A program made the position numbers and the translations under genes. DNA of 64,000 nucleotides from Pyrococcus kukulkanii. Its GTDB lineage: Archaea > Methanobacteriota_B > Thermococci > Thermococcales > Thermococcaceae. The notes under the pieces are model-generated. The model was not told where the DNA came from. It searched no databases and saw only the letters and a program-made list of their open reading frames with translations. Within the stretch, counting starts at the first letter, position 1. Each line of letters opens with the position of its first letter. Positions 62,861 to 64,000 of this stretch are shown piece by piece. Where the stretch lies: assembly GCF_001577775.1 (NCBI RefSeq), contig NZ_CP010835.1, forward strand, positions 620,001 to 684,000, given 5' to 3'.

Positions 62861-63951
62861 AGCCCCGAGACGTTAAATACTGATTCCATTAAATGTCCAA
62901 ATAGGTAACTTAAAAACGCTGCTCCCAGGCCGGTGACTACCATCTCTGCAACCTTCTTCTTAATTGAGATCCCTGAGATCAAGGCAACTGAAGTTGCCAC
63001 AATACTCAACGCCAAGCCAGCAAGCATTACCGAGATGGGGAGGGCCGTTAGTGATGAGCGCGCGAAGAAGTAGGGAGTCACTGGGAATGCAACGCCGACA
63101 AGGTAAGCGAGGCCGGTATATAGGGCGGCCCTTAACTCGTTCTGTTCTTCTTCATGGACAAGGAGCTTTATTAAAGCTTCCTCTTTTCCCTTTAACTTTA
63201 CGGATACTTCCTGAGCTATCTCTTCCGGGAGACCTCCCCCGATAAGTTTTTCATATACCTCTTTAACGGCTCTTTCTGGTGAGACCTTGAACAGGACTTT
63301 AGTTCTCTCCCTTATTGCCTCGCTTACCTGTCTTTGAGATCTAACCGAGATTAAGGCTCCAATGGCCATTGATAGTGCACCGGCAACTCCCACGATAAGA
63401 CCACTGATCCCGACTAGCCTTGGCGAGTACGGATAGACGGCAGAAAGACCTGTTACAGCTCCAAGTATTTCGACGAGACCATCGTTCATTCCTAAGACGA
63501 AGTCCCTCACGTTCTCTACGTGAAACCTTCTCTTGCTCTCATAGAAGAACTTCTCATGCTCTAACTCTTCCAAGATTATCTTCTTTAGTTCTTCCATTTC
63601 ATCTGGGGAGAATTCTTGGGAGTGTTCAGTAAGGAACTTGAAGTACTTTTGGATCGCGCTATTTTCGCCCATCTCCAAAAGGGAAGCAACGACCCCTGGG
63701 CCTAGAATTTTCCTCATTAGTTTTAGGACGTGAATTGTCCATCTTTTGACCTTGGGCTTGTTGGGGGTTATCCCTCTCCTCTCTAAAAAGGAGAGCCAGA
63801 ACTTTGCGTGCTTAGCCTCTATTCTTGCCAATCTTAAGAATTCCCTTTTAATCTTTTCATCTTTCTCAACTTTAGCAAGTTCTGCATAGAGAAGAGAATC
63901 GGAGTATTCATCGTTGTAGAATTTGATGACAAGACTTAAAACATCTGACAT
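62857..63951 (-). CDS. Ferritin-like/VIT1 (CCC1) iron transporter fusion
   Basis: 364 residues. Residues 1-150 form a ferritin-like four-helix domain with di-iron ligands of the E...ExxH type (RIEAKHAKFW and LEELEHEKFFYE). The rest is a VIT1/CCC1 transporter with five helices (DFVLGMNDGLVEILGAVTGL in part; LALSIVATSVALISG). Such fusions move Fe2+ or Mn2+ across the membrane. ATG 63951 is chosen with GGGGATTC and a TATA box correctly placed; the frame opens further upstream without a signal. First gene of the operon that runs to 54998. Confidence 0.85.
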   Translation of the reverse strand: MSDVLSLVIKFYNDEYSDSLLYAELAKVEKDEKIKREFLRLARIEAKHAKFWLSFLERRGITPNKPKVKRWTIHVLKLMRKILGPGVVASLLEMGENSAIQKYFKFLTEHSQEFSPDEMEELKKIILEELEHEKFFYESKRRFHVENVRDFVLGMNDGLVEILGAVTGLSAVYPYSPRLVGISGLIVGVAGALSMAIGALISVRSQRQVSEAIRERTKVLFKVSPERAVKEVYEKLIGGGLPEEIAQEVSVKLKGKEEALIKLLVHEEEQNELRAALYTGLAYLVGVAFPVTPYFFARSSLTALPISVMLAGLALSIVATSVALISGISIKKKVAEMVVTGLGAAFLSYLFGHLMESVFNVSGL

Positions 63952-63980
63952 TCGAATCCCCAAAATAAAATAAAAGGGCA

Positions 63981-63988
63981 TTTATAAA
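63981..63988 (-). promoter_or_regulatory. TATA box of the VIT1-MoxR operon
   Basis: TTTATAAA lies about 34 bases before ATG 63951 and would start transcription near 63958. No second good promoter is evident between the following genes, which overlap or nearly touch. Confidence 0.6.
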
Positions 63989-64000
63989 CTGTTATGTCAC

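Noticed and set aside
62964-63245. Plus-strand frame rich in Arg/Ser opposite the VIT1 gene
   Set aside because: It is the shadow of a well-supported minus-strand gene and shows no start signal.

Overview
The window looks like a piece of a hyperthermophilic euryarchaeal chromosome of the order Thermococcales, most probably Pyrococcus. It carries reverse gyrase, TrmBL2, transcription factor E, GINS23/MCM, aIF2-beta, ribosomal protein S6e, Taw2 (wyosine tRNA), CDP-archaeol synthase and class III signal-peptide pilins. Gene packing is dense, starts often use GTG or TTG, Shine-Dalgarno sites read GGTG or GGAGGTG, and TATA boxes lie about 27 nt upstream of leaderless starts. Assignments come from reading motifs; no database search was run.

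Layout. 1-4018: GT-C membrane glycosyltransferase-like genes, two small class III pilins and an HTH regulator. 4060-10850: TmcA, a FecCD-type ABC permease and ATPase, THEP1 NTPase, Taw2, an arginase-fold protein, a p27-like zinc protein and a small wHTH protein. 10847-20914: a DNA-topology island on the minus strand (TrmBL2, reverse gyrase, a methyltransferase, topoisomerase IA, a DUF460 RNase H-fold protein) with a lone HEPN gene. 21205-24280: tRNA-Lys, TFE, DUF2110, a membrane protein, a GC-rich hairpin that may be an RNA gene, and S6e. 24390-28415: a membrane-tethered HTH protein, a DMT transporter, MinD, a GPN-loop GTPase and GINS23. 28417-32457: MCM interrupted by a 507-residue intein, then aIF2-beta. 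32462-39989: a C/D box sRNA overlapping a membrane protein start, the two phosphomevalonate dehydratase subunits, a frameshifted site-2 protease, an orphan Cas6, a GlcNAc-1-P transferase-type enzyme, an HD phosphohydrolase and a GTPase. 40137-47273: a 2378-residue secreted subtilase fused to a solute-binding-protein-like domain. 47300-54484: CarS, the DHH nuclease HAN, Trm-G10, a TasA-like protein, a sugar nucleotidyltransferase, MscS (frameshifted end) and DUF432. 54542-63951: a seven-gene minus-strand operon, in transcription order ferritin/VIT1, transglutaminase, membrane protein, MoxR, DUF58, membrane protein, beta-propeller.

How it fits together. GINS23 and MCM form the replicative helicase unit. 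Reverse gyrase, topoisomerase I and TrmBL2 control supercoiling and chromatin. TmcA, Taw2, Trm-G10 and the C/D sRNA modify RNA for life at high temperature. Phosphomevalonate dehydratase and CarS serve isoprenoid and archaeal lipid synthesis. Most of the rest concerns the envelope: glycosyltransferases, pilins, protease, TasA-like protein, and the MoxR/transglutaminase operon. The most notable observations are the C/D sRNA whose C' box doubles as a start codon, the DUF460 gene with no standard start codon, the protease fusion, the Cas6 without the known catalytic residues, the large intein, and two single-base homopolymer frameshifts. No CRISPR array, insertion sequence or provirus was seen.
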